Shown here: positions 25,582 to 35,251 of the stretch, one piece after another
Layout of the letters: the number at the start of each line of letters is the position of its first letter
Position numbering within the stretch: position 1 is the first letter of the stretch
Source of the DNA: JAFEDN01 sp963712715
GTDB lineage: Bacteria; Pseudomonadota; Gammaproteobacteria; Coxiellales; Coxiellaceae
Length of the DNA: 64,000 bases
NCBI GenBank assembly: GCA_963712715.1
Contig: CAVQJI010000016.1
Span: 62,001 to 126,000 of the forward strand
Direction of reading: 5' to 3'
The notes under the pieces: generated by a model
The model's input: only the letters and a program-made list of their open reading frames with translations
Told to the model about the DNA's origin: nothing
The model's database searches: none
Translations under genes and position numbers: made by a program

Positions 25582-26454
25582 TTCATGTTTATTGTGATAA
25601 AGATGAAGGATTCGCGATCCGGGAATTTCAGCAAATGCTTTTAATACGGCGAGATCCGTTTCACCCTGCAATTTAAGCGTGCATACGAAATTGTCACACA
25701 AGCCACTTTGTAACCAGGATTTCACCAGTCTTAATAACCGGGCTGGATAACAAATCACATCGGAAAAAAACCAGTTAATTTTGCCAATTTCGTCAGGAAT
25801 AATGGAAAAAGCGCTTCGCTCGAGGTATCGAACTCGTGGCGATTTTAGTAATCGCGGATCCAGAGGGGCTTTGTCCACGCTGATCACCGCACATTGCATT
25901 TGCTCCAAAACCCAAGTCCATCCGCCTGGACTGCTGCCCAAATCCAGACAAACATCTCCTGGCTGGGGCCTTACGCCATACACGGTAAATAATTCCCATA
26001 ATTTTAGATAAGCTCTGGATGGCGGATCGATTTTATTTTCCTGGAAGTGAACCACACCATTCGGAAAGCAACTGGTGCAGTTCGTGCTGGCTAAAATGGA
26101 ATTCTCAGCGACTAACGTCCATGATCCTACGGGTTTGGCTGGCAACGGTCCCAAAAATTCCAGTACCGGATGTTTAAGCGGCGGTAATTGCGCCTGAATC
26201 AATTCTGTGCGGCGATACAAATGAAACGCATAGTTGGCCCAGCGCAGTTGTAATGATCTTAACTGTTTCACTGCTGAAGAAACCGAACTGGCCGGGAGAA
26301 AAACCGGATTCAACCAGGTATTTTGTGCCCATACCGGTTGAAAATCTTCGCGCTGTTCCACCACCACCAAACGTCCATAGACAGCACGGACAGTACCCAA
26401 TTCGGCAATCAGTTTATCGGTGAATCCTTCAGGAGCCAGGTATGCAATCGTCAT
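25504..26454 (-). CDS. RlmM-like 23S rRNA 2'-O-methyltransferase
   Basis: This 316-residue protein has an N-terminal THUMP-like region and a C-terminal Rossmann methyltransferase. The SAM-binding motif is CLDLGSSPGGWTWVLE. A PPSRAYLKLWE lysine precedes it, and the downstream WFFSDVICYP aspartate, FVCTLKLQG lysine and HNKHELTWVRI glutamate complete a K-D-K-E set typical of RrmJ/RlmM enzymes. RlmM methylates C2498 of 23S rRNA in E. coli. It is shorter than E. coli RlmM (366). The ATG at 26454 is preferred over the GTG at 26466; neither has a strong ribosome site. The 3' end overlaps the vapC remnant. Confidence 0.8.
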   Translation of the reverse strand: MTIAYLAPEGFTDKLIAELGTVRAVYGRLVVVEQREDFQPVWAQNTWLNPVFLPASSVSSAVKQLRSLQLRWANYAFHLYRRTELIQAQLPPLKHPVLEFLGPLPAKPVGSWTLVAENSILASTNCTSCFPNGVVHFQENKIDPPSRAYLKLWELFTVYGVRPQPGDVCLDLGSSPGGWTWVLEQMQCAVISVDKAPLDPRLLKSPRVRYLERSAFSIIPDEIGKINWFFSDVICYPARLLRLVKSWLQSGLCDNFVCTLKLQGETDLAVLKAFAEIPGSRILHLYHNKHELTWVRIAGPGDISEYSSASRAHGVG

Positions 26455-26682
26455 GACTGTTGGCACAACAGAAAAGGATAAATCGTAGTGAATAAAGACA
26501 TAATTAATTCCAGCGTTGCAAAATCTGACCGGTGGGAACTCCTAATTTTATCATGATTTTCCCTAACTAAGGCGAGAAAGTCCATATTCTCTGGTGAGAA
26601 CGATAAAAAATATTTAATATTCAAACGCTTGGGAGATTCATGCTTTTTCTCGTTCGCAGTAGCCTGATGGTGAAATATCCGG

Positions 26683-26914
26683 GTTAAAGGAACTGATTTT
26701 TTATATACCGATGTCTGGGTCTCCATGGGAGAACCCCAATCGGTATGGGAAAAGCGGGGACTATCAAGTGACGGCAGCGTTAATGCGCGCCACGGCCAAA
26801 CCCACGGTTAAATTTATGCATTGTTTACCGGCCTTGCATAATTTGGAAACTCAAAAACGAATTAGAGGTTACCGATGAGGTTTTTAGTCATGGCTTTAAG
26901 CCATTATATACCGC
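26683..26914 (+). pseudogene. argF: Ornithine carbamoyltransferase remnant
   Basis: Fragments in shifting frames match the C-terminal half of ornithine carbamoyltransferase in order: VKGTDFLYTDVWVSMGEP from 26683, then YQVTAALMRATAKPTVKF and MHCLPALHN (the HCLP active-site motif), then LEVTDEVF. At least two frame changes and a stop interrupt them, and the 3' end runs into an inverted-repeat end at 26915. The N-terminal carbamoyl-phosphate domain was not found between here and the rlmM gene. Loss of arginine synthesis fits a host-dependent lifestyle. Confidence 0.82.
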
Positions 26915-26937
26915 GTCAATATTTTAAAGATTCGCCA
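26915..26937 (+). repeat. Single end of the GTCAATATTTTAAAG element
   Basis: GTCAATATTTTAAAGATTCG followed by CCA is identical to the left terminus of the element at 44235-44481. No matching right terminus was seen before 27049, so this is a solo or decayed copy inserted in the argF remnant. The rest of the gap to 27049 shows only short broken frames. Confidence 0.7.
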
Positions 26938-27048
26938 AGAAGATGCGAATCAGTTGTGTAACGTTTAAGAATATGTAAAATAACAGCAGTCGCCTACAGC
27001 ACAAATTTGGGAAATGATTCAAGAGCTGATTCCCGAGGTATCCTATAT

Positions 27049-27969
27049 TTAACGAAAAAAATGGATTCCATTTTCTGGATCATCTGGAATATATTGAATT
27101 ATCATAGTAATTAATACTTTTGGTAAGATGTCCAAAAAACTTGATAAATTGTCAAAAATCAATTCATGGTCATTGTTTTTTAATTGTGTTGTTCTATAAA
27201 ATCCCAAATCATTAAGAACTTTGATAACTGGCTTATGCTGAATATAAGGCATCAAATCATTCAGAGTTTTAATCGTAGGCATTAATTTTTTCAATTTTCT
27301 TACCTGGTGAAACTCGCTACTAAAAATAGAAGTAATAGAATTATTTTCAGGGAATCGATTTAGAAAAATTTTTTTAAACCTTGTATAACAAAACATCTTG
27401 CAAGCATCAATACATGGATTGCCATGGGCAATAATCCGTTTGCTGATGAAGGAAAATAATTCGTCTTCATCTTCAGAAGTGCAGGAATGATAGGATGTTG
27501 GCAAAATGGAAGATATATCCTTTTCTAAGTCTTTTAATGCCTCTTTCAGATGGTATTGAGGATATTTATTATTATAGAATTCCACTATATCGTTAAAATT
27601 TTTTGAATATAATAAGTTACCAGCCAGTTTTTGATTATAGCAGCACATCATAAGTCCGATGAGACATTGATAAGGTGTACAAATACCATCCCTTGGTAAA
27701 CGAATGGGATTCATGGCAAGGCCGTAATTATCATAAAAAAAGCATTTTTGGTTTGAACCTATAGTATAGAAAGAGGCTAATACATTACTTGGGAAAATAG
27801 GAAAATAATCGCTGATGTTTGAATTATCAGACTTTATTAAATCGTACAAAGCAGTTAGAGAGATAAAATATTTATAAAAAAACTCCTTACCGCTTGAGAT
27901 TTGCTCTTCGGTATATTTTTCATCATTAATATCAAGTTTAGTATTAAGTTCATTAAGTTCAGTTTTCAT
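27049..27969 (-). CDS. Protein of unknown function, AT-rich
   Basis: This 306-residue protein is unrecognised. It is rich in Asn, Ile, Lys and Phe, has several cysteines (MMCCYNQKL, IDACKMFCYTRF), and lacks signal peptide or membrane helices. The C-terminal LDILPKVLITMIIQYIP resembles the short LPxxVxxxIxxYLP helix pattern seen in F-box-like or SOCS-like motifs, a weak resemblance only. AGGAG lies seven bases before the ATG, a good translation start. It lies in an accessory zone beside another large unknown gene in the same orientation. A host-directed effector is one possibility. Confidence 0.65.
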   Translation of the reverse strand: MKTELNELNTKLDINDEKYTEEQISSGKEFFYKYFISLTALYDLIKSDNSNISDYFPIFPSNVLASFYTIGSNQKCFFYDNYGLAMNPIRLPRDGICTPYQCLIGLMMCCYNQKLAGNLLYSKNFNDIVEFYNNKYPQYHLKEALKDLEKDISSILPTSYHSCTSEDEDELFSFISKRIIAHGNPCIDACKMFCYTRFKKIFLNRFPENNSITSIFSSEFHQVRKLKKLMPTIKTLNDLMPYIQHKPVIKVLNDLGFYRTTQLKNNDHELIFDNLSSFLDILPKVLITMIIQYIPDDPENGIHFFR

Positions 27970-28200
27970 AATATACTCCTATAATTATCTCAACACCCTG
28001 GCTCCTCTGATTTATATTATAAATTTAAAAAAACAAATTTGTCAAAGGGAATTTTCAAGGGAATTTTTTAGGTGGAGGTCTTAACCCAACCTCTCCCATC
28101 AAAGGGAGAGGGAACAATGTCTTATCTTTGTAAGAATTTGGAGCTTTTGCTCTCTATCAATTGTAAGAGATTTTCCAGTTCTTCCATGGGTTGTCGCTGA

Positions 28201-31125
28201 CTATATGAAAACATAATCGTCAGTCGAATTATTTTCCTCGTTATTTAATGAATAATTTTTAGAAGAATAAATATTTTCGTATAACGTGACGTAATCAGGG
28301 GGAGCTGAAAAAAGAGTGTTGAAAAATCCAGTTTCCCAAGTCGGTTTTTTTAAAAAAGTAATGACGGCTGAATCCTTCGACAAGTTCGTTGAAGTTTCAG
28401 CTAACTGGATAACTTTATGCTGAGCAAAGCGCATAATCCCTATCCAAGTTACCGAAACCGGTTTGCCTTCCCAGGTATAATCATAATTATTTTTTCGCAG
28501 CAGGGATCTTCTATCTCTAATAAATGCCCATCTAGCAGAATTTTCCGGAGTTTCAAGCAAATTAACAATGGTCATAAGCGTGTCGATAATTTGCGCTTTA
28601 TTTATAATATGTTTAATCATGTGAGCACAGGCACGCCGCCTTGAATCGTCACAATAATAACCAGATAAGAAAATGATTTGCTCAAGGATATGTTGAAAAG
28701 AATACATTTGCCCGATCATTTCATCGAGGGCCATTTCTAATAAAGTCTGATCTTGACTACCGTCAAGTCGAATTGCCATTGCCGCTTGAATGAGTTGCTT
28801 TTTCTCAGCCGGTTTGATATCGGAATTGGCTACGCCGGAAATAATAAAACCTATTTTCTCTTTTGGTAGGACTCGACTCAACCGCGAAAACGCTTTTAAG
28901 AGACTGTCCGTATCACAATTTTTGAGAGATAATGCGAAAAGTCCGGGAATTCGATTATCAGGTATAAATTCACTCATAAATTCTTTGGAATCTTTACCAG
29001 CACAGTAATAATTACTAATATAGTTTTTATTAATTCCATATAATTCCTGAGAATAAATTAAATTAAGCACTTCAAAACGGCTAGGCTGGGTATTATTAAC
29101 ATTTTTCAATTCATTTTTTCCAGATAAAATAAAGGCGATAGTTTTTAATAGATCCTTTCTACTATCAGGTAGTTTCTTTGTAAGAATGTGATAAATTAAT
29201 TTTTCATCAACGTTTTTTAACGCAAAATCCCAAACATGAGGATGGGTTATTTGTTGTGGAGTAAGACGATTTTTTATTTTAGGAAAATGATTGACTTCAA
29301 ATAAAAGTTTCAGTATAAAAGTATCATTTTTTTCTAAAAAGATCGTTATTTTTTCCGGATATTTATCTAAAATACTAAAAATTAATTTTTTATAATCCTG
29401 TTTGATAGCAAACTGTAAAAGATTAGGATGTCTCCATTGTTCAGAGGATAACATAATTTTCTCATCCCGAGCTATCACTTGCATCACTGCGGCTGTATTT
29501 TTTTCTAAAGCCTCAGTTATTTTATCCGGAAACCTTTCTAGTATGCGGAGTATTAAACTTTGGTCTTGATATTTTTGGGCAAACTGCCACAATTGCGGAT
29601 GCTGCCACTGTTTTTTAGAAAGGATGATTTTTTCATCTAAGGCGATACATTGTAAGATCGGCTTCGAATTTTTTGCTAAACCATTTGTTATTCTATTGGG
29701 GAATTTATTTAACAACAGGCGCATCAATTTACGGTTTTGAGTTTGCAGAGCATGCATCCAAATTTCAGGATGATTCCATTGTTCATCATTAAGAGAAATT
29801 GTTTCATTTTCGGCAATATAATCTATAATTTCAAAATTATCATTATCGATAACTTCATTAATAAAATTATCGCTGACTTTTGACTCGCATAAAACTTTGA
29901 TCTGCTCAGGAAGTAGTTTTTTCCATGGGAATCCATCAAGAAAACCAGCTAAAATAACATCTGGGCTCAGTGTCTCATTTAATAAATATTTTTGTTCCTG
30001 CTGATACTCTCTGGTAAGAAAAAATAATTTAATGGCGGGTGAATAAATTTCTAAAGTTTTAACATCGCGCCTTAAATTTTGCGCTATTTTCTTAGAATAA
30101 GTATTTTGTTTTTCATCTAATGCACTCTCCAAATCCTCCAGTTGATTGAAAATAGTATAATTTTTTAATTCATCCGCATTAGGACTCAAAATATAGCAAG
30201 GAAAATTTTGCAAAATATAAGTTAATTTTTTGTATTCTTCTCTCTCAAAAACAACTTGACGGAAAACATAATTCACATAAAGTGCGTTTAACCGGTCTGC
30301 CCTGGCCGGCGCTACATATTCGTAGAGGTTTTTTTCTTTGTCGATGGCCTTTTTGGCTACTGCAGAAAACCCGAAACAGCCGGCAAAGGATGGTCTGCAT
30401 ACCAATTCATTCTGCGTTGACATTTTCTTTTGCGAGATATTAAGCAATTGCCGCTCACGTATCGCTGACAACTTGGCCGCTTTGTGTTTATTAGGGTTTT
30501 TCTTTACCTCTTCCCAACCTTTATTTCCTTTAATATGCCATCCTCGATTGGTTGCTTTGTTTACATCAAAAATATGGGTATTCTTTAAGTAAAAATAACG
30601 TAAGTCGCCGAGTAATAAAACTGAAAAATCGTAGTTAAAAGTATGGGTGAGTGCAGGCATCAAGGTTATAGTAAAAGGAGTGCGTTTAGCAAAAGGGCTA
30701 TCCTGGTTTTCGCCCCGGATTGGATTAATGGTTCGCTGTTCGTATTCTCCAGTGACGGTATTAAAGATCCGAGTTCTGTCCACGACGGTATAACCATTTT
30801 CTAGCTTTCTATCAGTTTTTACCGGCCTGTTGGTTTCCGGGAAAATGATTTGTCTGAAAAAAAATTCAAGATGTTTTTGCTTTGATTCTTTTAGATCTGC
30901 TGATATAGCTTTAACCAATAGGGACTGATGATTGATGGCCAGATTAAGCCGATTGGGAATTTCTTGATTATTGAACTCTTCAAGGAGGGTTAAATGCAGC
31001 TCCCTAGCCTGTTTAAGCAGCTTAATTCGATTTTTTTTTACCGGAGTGTTGCGAATAATATCAATTAAATTGATAAATTCTCCATTTAATTTTTCAAGAC
31101 GATCATTGGCTTTTTTCTTTTTCAT
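28201..31125 (-). CDS. Large repeat-containing protein of unknown function
   Basis: This 974-residue AT-rich protein is unrecognised. Its centre (about residues 435-660) holds three full and one diverged tandem units of about 57 residues. Each carries a QWxHPxLWxFA-type core (EQWNHPEIWMHAL, KQWQHPQLWQFAQ, EQWRHPNLLQFAI, QITHPHVWDFALK) followed by a leucine-rich helix and a FPDKITEALEK-like turn. The N-terminal 100 residues are basic and helical, and there is no signal peptide or membrane span. Helical tandem repeats usually form protein-binding solenoids. A secreted effector is plausible but unproven. The start ATG follows GAGAG. Confidence 0.7.
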   Translation of the reverse strand: MKKKKANDRLEKLNGEFINLIDIIRNTPVKKNRIKLLKQARELHLTLLEEFNNQEIPNRLNLAINHQSLLVKAISADLKESKQKHLEFFFRQIIFPETNRPVKTDRKLENGYTVVDRTRIFNTVTGEYEQRTINPIRGENQDSPFAKRTPFTITLMPALTHTFNYDFSVLLLGDLRYFYLKNTHIFDVNKATNRGWHIKGNKGWEEVKKNPNKHKAAKLSAIRERQLLNISQKKMSTQNELVCRPSFAGCFGFSAVAKKAIDKEKNLYEYVAPARADRLNALYVNYVFRQVVFEREEYKKLTYILQNFPCYILSPNADELKNYTIFNQLEDLESALDEKQNTYSKKIAQNLRRDVKTLEIYSPAIKLFFLTREYQQEQKYLLNETLSPDVILAGFLDGFPWKKLLPEQIKVLCESKVSDNFINEVIDNDNFEIIDYIAENETISLNDEQWNHPEIWMHALQTQNRKLMRLLLNKFPNRITNGLAKNSKPILQCIALDEKIILSKKQWQHPQLWQFAQKYQDQSLILRILERFPDKITEALEKNTAAVMQVIARDEKIMLSSEQWRHPNLLQFAIKQDYKKLIFSILDKYPEKITIFLEKNDTFILKLLFEVNHFPKIKNRLTPQQITHPHVWDFALKNVDEKLIYHILTKKLPDSRKDLLKTIAFILSGKNELKNVNNTQPSRFEVLNLIYSQELYGINKNYISNYYCAGKDSKEFMSEFIPDNRIPGLFALSLKNCDTDSLLKAFSRLSRVLPKEKIGFIISGVANSDIKPAEKKQLIQAAMAIRLDGSQDQTLLEMALDEMIGQMYSFQHILEQIIFLSGYYCDDSRRRACAHMIKHIINKAQIIDTLMTIVNLLETPENSARWAFIRDRRSLLRKNNYDYTWEGKPVSVTWIGIMRFAQHKVIQLAETSTNLSKDSAVITFLKKPTWETGFFNTLFSAPPDYVTLYENIYSSKNYSLNNEENNSTDDYVFI

Positions 31126-31210
31126 TTTTTTTCTCTCAATATTTTTTTATATCTTAAAGAGAAAATATTAAAATTAAATTAAATCACACATTTTAAACGC
31201 AGAACCGCTC

Positions 31211-31348
31211 TGTACAAGACAATTTTAGTCATTGCGAGCGTCAGCGAAGCAATCCAGTTCGATTCTTATGCAAAATCACCTACTTAGTACGAAGCATTGT
31301 ACTAGATTGCTTCGCTGACGCTCGCAATGACAAATTTTGTCGTGTACA
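31211..31348. repeat. Long palindrome with GTCATTGCGAGCG core
   Basis: The arms extend past the core to TGTACAAGACAATTTTAGTC / GACAAATTTTGTCGTGTACA, giving a foldback of about 138 bases. The gap 31126-31403 contains this and nothing gene-like. Confidence 0.8.
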
Positions 31349-31403
31349 GAGGTGGTCTATAATTAATCTTATATTGATCAAAAAAATTCCAAAAGAGGTT
31401 ATA

Positions 31404-32564
31404 ATGCATTTATTATACCGGTATATGCTGACCATTATTGTGATTATAGGAACTGGAGGTTTGAATGGTTGCAAACCCAAAAAACCCATCGTCCACCCTT
31501 CACATGAAAACAATATTTATGCGCATACCCAAGCGGGTATGATGTCACCGGTGGCGACCAGAGCCCTGCCAAGAGTTTACGTACCGAATAGTTTAAGTAA
31601 TACCGTTTCGGTCATTGATCCGACCACCTATCAGGTCATCAATACTTTTGCCACCGGCAAAAATCCCCAGCATGTGGTTCCCTCGTATGACTTAAAAACC
31701 TTATGGGTGCTGAATAATAAAGGCAATACCGCCATGCCCATCGATCCACAAACGGGAAAACCGGGACCGAGTGTTAATGTCGACGATCCTTATAACCTTT
31801 ATTTTACGCCGGACGGACATTTTGCGCTGGTGGTTGCCGAGGCTCACAGAAAGATTGATTTCAGTGATCCGCATACGCTTGCACCGCTATTTTCCTTACC
31901 CGTAAAATGTAGAGGGATCAATCACATGGAATTTACCATCGATGGCCGTTATGCCATCGCAACCTGCGAATTTGCGGGAAGACTGATTAAGCTGGACCTC
32001 CTCACTCATCAGGTGGTCGGTTACCTGACCCTGGGACTCGACAGTCCTGGGCAAGGCTCCATGCCTCAGGATATTCGCTCTTCTCCGAATGGGAAGGTTT
32101 TTTATGTGGCGGACATGACCCGGGGTGGCGTTTTTCTCATAGATCCGATGGAGTTTAAACAAATTGGATTCATCAGTACGGGAGTAGGCACCCACAGTAT
32201 TTATCCCAGCAGGAATGGACGTTTGCTTTATATTGGTAATCGGGGATGCGCAGGGGTGGGGTGCAGTCTGCCAGGTTACTGCCCAGCGCATGGCGCCGGC
32301 AGTGTGAGTGTCCTCGACCTCAAAAGCCAAAAAATTGTCGCTAACTGGCCGATTCCAGGTGGCGGCAGCCCGGACATGGGCAATGTCACCGCGGACGGCA
32401 AAGAATTATGGTTATCCGGCCGATATGATTCCGAAGTATATGTTTTTGACACCACCACCGGGCAGCTGACTCATCGTATCCCGGTCGGAAACAGTCCACA
32501 TGGACTGGCGGTCTGGCCTCAGCCGGGCCGATATTCACTAGGGCATACCGGCAACATGCGCTGA
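31404..32564 (+). CDS. YVTN-type beta-propeller lipoprotein
   Basis: This 386-residue protein begins with a lipoprotein signal peptide (MLTIIVIIGTGGLNGCKPK; lipobox LNGC). YVTN-like beta-propeller blades follow (RVYVPNSLSNTVSVIDP; VFYVADMTRGGVFLIDP; GSVSVLDLKSQKIVANW; EVYVFDTTTGQLTHRI). Related proteins such as YncE are periplasmic and bind ligands or metals; some are lactonases. The cysteine-rich loop IGNRGCAGVGCSLPGYC is unusual. The ATG at 31404 has AGAGG upstream. Palindromic repeats flank it on both sides, so it is probably a single-gene unit. Confidence 0.82.
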   Translation: MHLLYRYMLTIIVIIGTGGLNGCKPKKPIVHPSHENNIYAHTQAGMMSPVATRALPRVYVPNSLSNTVSVIDPTTYQVINTFATGKNPQHVVPSYDLKTLWVLNNKGNTAMPIDPQTGKPGPSVNVDDPYNLYFTPDGHFALVVAEAHRKIDFSDPHTLAPLFSLPVKCRGINHMEFTIDGRYAIATCEFAGRLIKLDLLTHQVVGYLTLGLDSPGQGSMPQDIRSSPNGKVFYVADMTRGGVFLIDPMEFKQIGFISTGVGTHSIYPSRNGRLLYIGNRGCAGVGCSLPGYCPAHGAGSVSVLDLKSQKIVANWPIPGGGSPDMGNVTADGKELWLSGRYDSEVYVFDTTTGQLTHRIPVGNSPHGLAVWPQPGRYSLGHTGNMR

Positions 32565-32577
32565 TGAAGCCGGTTAT

Positions 32578-32662
32578 GTCATTGCGAGCGCCAGCGAAGC
32601 AATCCAGTTCGCGCTTCGGACAACGCTCTGTACTGGATTGCTTCGCTAACGCTCGCAATGAC
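32578..32662. repeat. Palindromic repeat, GTCATTGCGAGCG family
   Basis: It is nearly identical to 22830-22918, including the loop CGCGCTTCGGACAACGCTCT. It lies between the convergent lipoprotein and FAD-oxidoreductase genes. Confidence 0.85.
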
Positions 32663-32670
32663 GGTATGCA

Positions 32671-34032
32671 TTACACAATTTTTTCAGAGCACTTGGCGTA
32701 TATGTCACTTAATAAGCCATTGGGATCATATTTTTCTTTGACGGAGAAATAAGCTTTTTTATCGTATAGTTTCCAAAATTCCTGTTCGCTGTAGAATACA
32801 TTTGAATAAAGGCATTTATTGCCGCCGCAGGCCGTGGCCCTATTTTCAATTAAGCGATTAAAATACCCTATTTCTTTATCGGAAGGTAAAAAATTGCCAT
32901 AAGCGCCAAAGTTAATATACAACTGATTTTTCTCCAGCTGGCAGAAAAGAAATTTATTCATATCCGGATTTAATTTAATCGGGCAAATCCACATGGGATC
33001 AATACGCAGGTCATTTTTAAAAAATTGATAAAATTCGTCCGCTCTTGTTAGAGGAATTTGTAAATCCTGAATGATAGTCTCAGTTTTGGGACTGATAAAA
33101 TTAGTGAGATTCCGAATCCAATCATTGGCATTTATAATATGCATAATCTTCCAGTAAACGGTAGATTTTAACATCCATTTACCCAGTAAAAATCTAAAAA
33201 AGATATTATGCATGAGAAAATATTTGGAACACCAAAACCAATCCATGTCCCATCGCCAGATATAATCAGCAGTGGTTAAGAAATCCTCGGATTTTTGAGA
33301 GATGGATTGATAATAAATATTCATAAACTTGTAATTACTGAGATATGGCGCCTGATCTACAAATCGGCCCAGGGTGATAAAAATTTCATCCCCCAAACCA
33401 GTGCCATCAATAAAATCAATGTCAAGGTTCTGCATTTCAACCAACTCCGCCATTTTTATAAAATAATCATGCGGATTGGAAAAACGTAATCGCGATATGT
33501 GGACATAGGATTTGGCAGGAATTAAGCGGATTTTGGCTTTTAACACATAACCTAAACTGCCATAAGAACCGGGGATGGCATAAAATAAATCGTGATGTTC
33601 ATTATTGGGAGAACAACAAATTACCTGACCATGGCTCAACAATACTTCCATTTCAGTCACTGTTTCATGAACCAAACCAAATTTAAAAGAGGAAGATTCC
33701 GCCGCCAGACCTGCGATCGCGCCACCGACTGTTATGGATTTCAATTCAGGAATAACTTGCGGCAGACAATGATACTTTAAAGTTTGCGCAACTAATTCTT
33801 CGAAGGTGACTAATCCTTCTACTTCTGCAATCAAATTCACCGGGTCAACGTTTATTACCTGGTTGAAAGCCGTCAAATCCAGCCATTTCGCCTGGGTTTT
33901 TTTGCGATGACGGAACAGATTGGAAGTTTTTTTTTGTAAACGTATAGCGCCTTTTTGATTCGTGCGTTCTTGCAAATACCTGAGTAGGCTATCTTTCTTT
34001 TTATTATAATCAACGGAGGATGTGGTCGCCAT
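32671..34032 (-). CDS. FAD-binding oxidoreductase (DHCR24/TmsA-like)
   Basis: This 453-residue protein has an N-terminal PCMH-type FAD-binding domain (LIAEVEGLVTFEELVAQTL; ELKSITVGGAIAGLAAESSS; GSYGSLGYVLKAKIRLIP) and a C-terminal substrate domain rich in Trp and Tyr. It resembles the DHCR24-like branch of FAD oxidoreductases, which includes TmsA, the reductase that turns 10-methylene acyl chains into 10-methyl chains. The upstream neighbour, 17 bases away, is a cyclopropane fatty acid synthase-type methyltransferase, the same pairing as tmsB/tmsA. AAGGAG precedes the ATG. The exact reaction is inferred from context. Confidence 0.8.
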   Translation of the reverse strand: MATTSSVDYNKKKDSLLRYLQERTNQKGAIRLQKKTSNLFRHRKKTQAKWLDLTAFNQVINVDPVNLIAEVEGLVTFEELVAQTLKYHCLPQVIPELKSITVGGAIAGLAAESSSFKFGLVHETVTEMEVLLSHGQVICCSPNNEHHDLFYAIPGSYGSLGYVLKAKIRLIPAKSYVHISRLRFSNPHDYFIKMAELVEMQNLDIDFIDGTGLGDEIFITLGRFVDQAPYLSNYKFMNIYYQSISQKSEDFLTTADYIWRWDMDWFWCSKYFLMHNIFFRFLLGKWMLKSTVYWKIMHIINANDWIRNLTNFISPKTETIIQDLQIPLTRADEFYQFFKNDLRIDPMWICPIKLNPDMNKFLFCQLEKNQLYINFGAYGNFLPSDKEIGYFNRLIENRATACGGNKCLYSNVFYSEQEFWKLYDKKAYFSVKEKYDPNGLLSDIYAKCSEKIV

Positions 34033-34049
34033 AAATTCTCCTTATGTTT

Positions 34050-35181
34050 TCAGCGGATACTGCCATAACCATTTAATTGTCCCCGCGGTGAAAATACGAA
34101 TTGATAGAGTTGCATGCTACGCGCACGAAATCCACCCGCGCAGGAAAGTAAATAATAACGCCACATGCGATGGAACCTCTCGTCAAATCGTGCGGACAAT
34201 CCTGACCATGCTCTCTCAAAATTATCATGCCAAGCCATTAGGGTACGATCGTAATCCGTGCCAATGTTGTGGACAGTCTTCGGGAACAAAAAAATTTTCA
34301 CAGACCCCTCCCACTATTTTCAGGGTGGGTAGCATGCCGTGAGGAAAAATGTATTTTTGCACCCACGGGTCAGTAAAAGGTTCGGAAATATTTTTGGCAA
34401 TGGTATGCATAAGGAATAATCCATCTTCCTTCAGGTTTGCTCTGGCAATTTCCAGAAAAGTTTTATAATTTTTATAGCCGATATGCTCACAAAGACCGAT
34501 ACTGACGAGTTTATCAAATTTAACATGAGTCGGATTATAGCGTTCGACGTCTCTGTAATCACATTCCACCAGTCGAACTGGTAAATTCTGGCAGATTTGC
34601 CGGGCATATCGCATTTGCTCGGTCGAAATATTAATGGAAACCATCTCTACGCCGTATTTCTCCGCGGCATATTTTGCAAACCCGCCAAAGCCGCAACCCA
34701 GCTCCAATACTTTTTCACCGGCATGCAGGTCCAGTTTCCGGCAAATTAAATCGTATTTTGCGAATTGCGCTTCATCGAGTGAACTGGCGTTACGCCAATA
34801 CGCACAGGTATATGCCATGCTTTCACCCAGCATGGCTATGTAAAGATCATTATCGAGGTTGTAATGCTGTTCCGCGACCTGTTTAGACAGTCTTGGGGAT
34901 TGCGAATTGGTAAAAAAATTTTTCAGATTAAAATTCAGAAATGTCATTAAAGGGTACATTTCCTTTAAATTGAGATGACGTAACACGTGAAAAAAAAATT
35001 TATCTAAACGGGGGCAATCCCACCAGCCATCCATGTAGCTTTCACCTGCGCCTAATGAAGGTTCGGTCATGATGCGCGTTAACGCTCGTGAATCGTTAAT
35101 CTGCATATCCCACGGCTTATTGCCGTTAATCTCAATGCCCGCCTTCGCTAACAGACCGGTGATTCTGGATATTTTATCCAT
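34050..35181 (-). pseudogene. cfa: Cyclopropane-fatty-acyl-phospholipid synthase-type methyltransferase, one frameshift
   Basis: The first frame (35181 to about 34275) encodes the Cfa N-terminal and SAM-binding parts: GAGESYMDGWWDCPRLDKFF, VLELGCGFGGFAKYAAEKYG, and GLCEHIGYKNY. The C-terminal part continues in another frame (TVHNIGTDYDRTLMAWHDNF, then RMWRYYLLSCAGGFRAR) down to 34050. Removing one base near 34275 would restore EDVHNIGTDYD and a protein of about 376 residues, close to E. coli Cfa (382). The ATG at 35181 has GGGAG upstream. The shifted product would lose the last 75 or so conserved residues. This is a real pseudogene or a sequence error. Confidence 0.85.
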
Positions 35182-35251
35182 AAAAACTCGCTCCCAAGCT
35201 GAGAAATAACGAAACGTCATCTTAACAAAACAAGTTAGGGTAAACCAGCAA

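Noticed and set aside
26451..26726. Minus-strand open frame of 91 codons before the rlmM-like gene
   Set aside because: It overlaps the plus-strand argF remnant and has no recognisable protein features.
28040..28200. Short minus-strand frame MEELENLLQLIESKSSKFLQR before the 974-residue gene's stop
   Set aside because: Only 22 codons, downstream of a gene end, with no similarity seen; the gap also has a small GAGAGG/CCTCTC palindrome but nothing firm.
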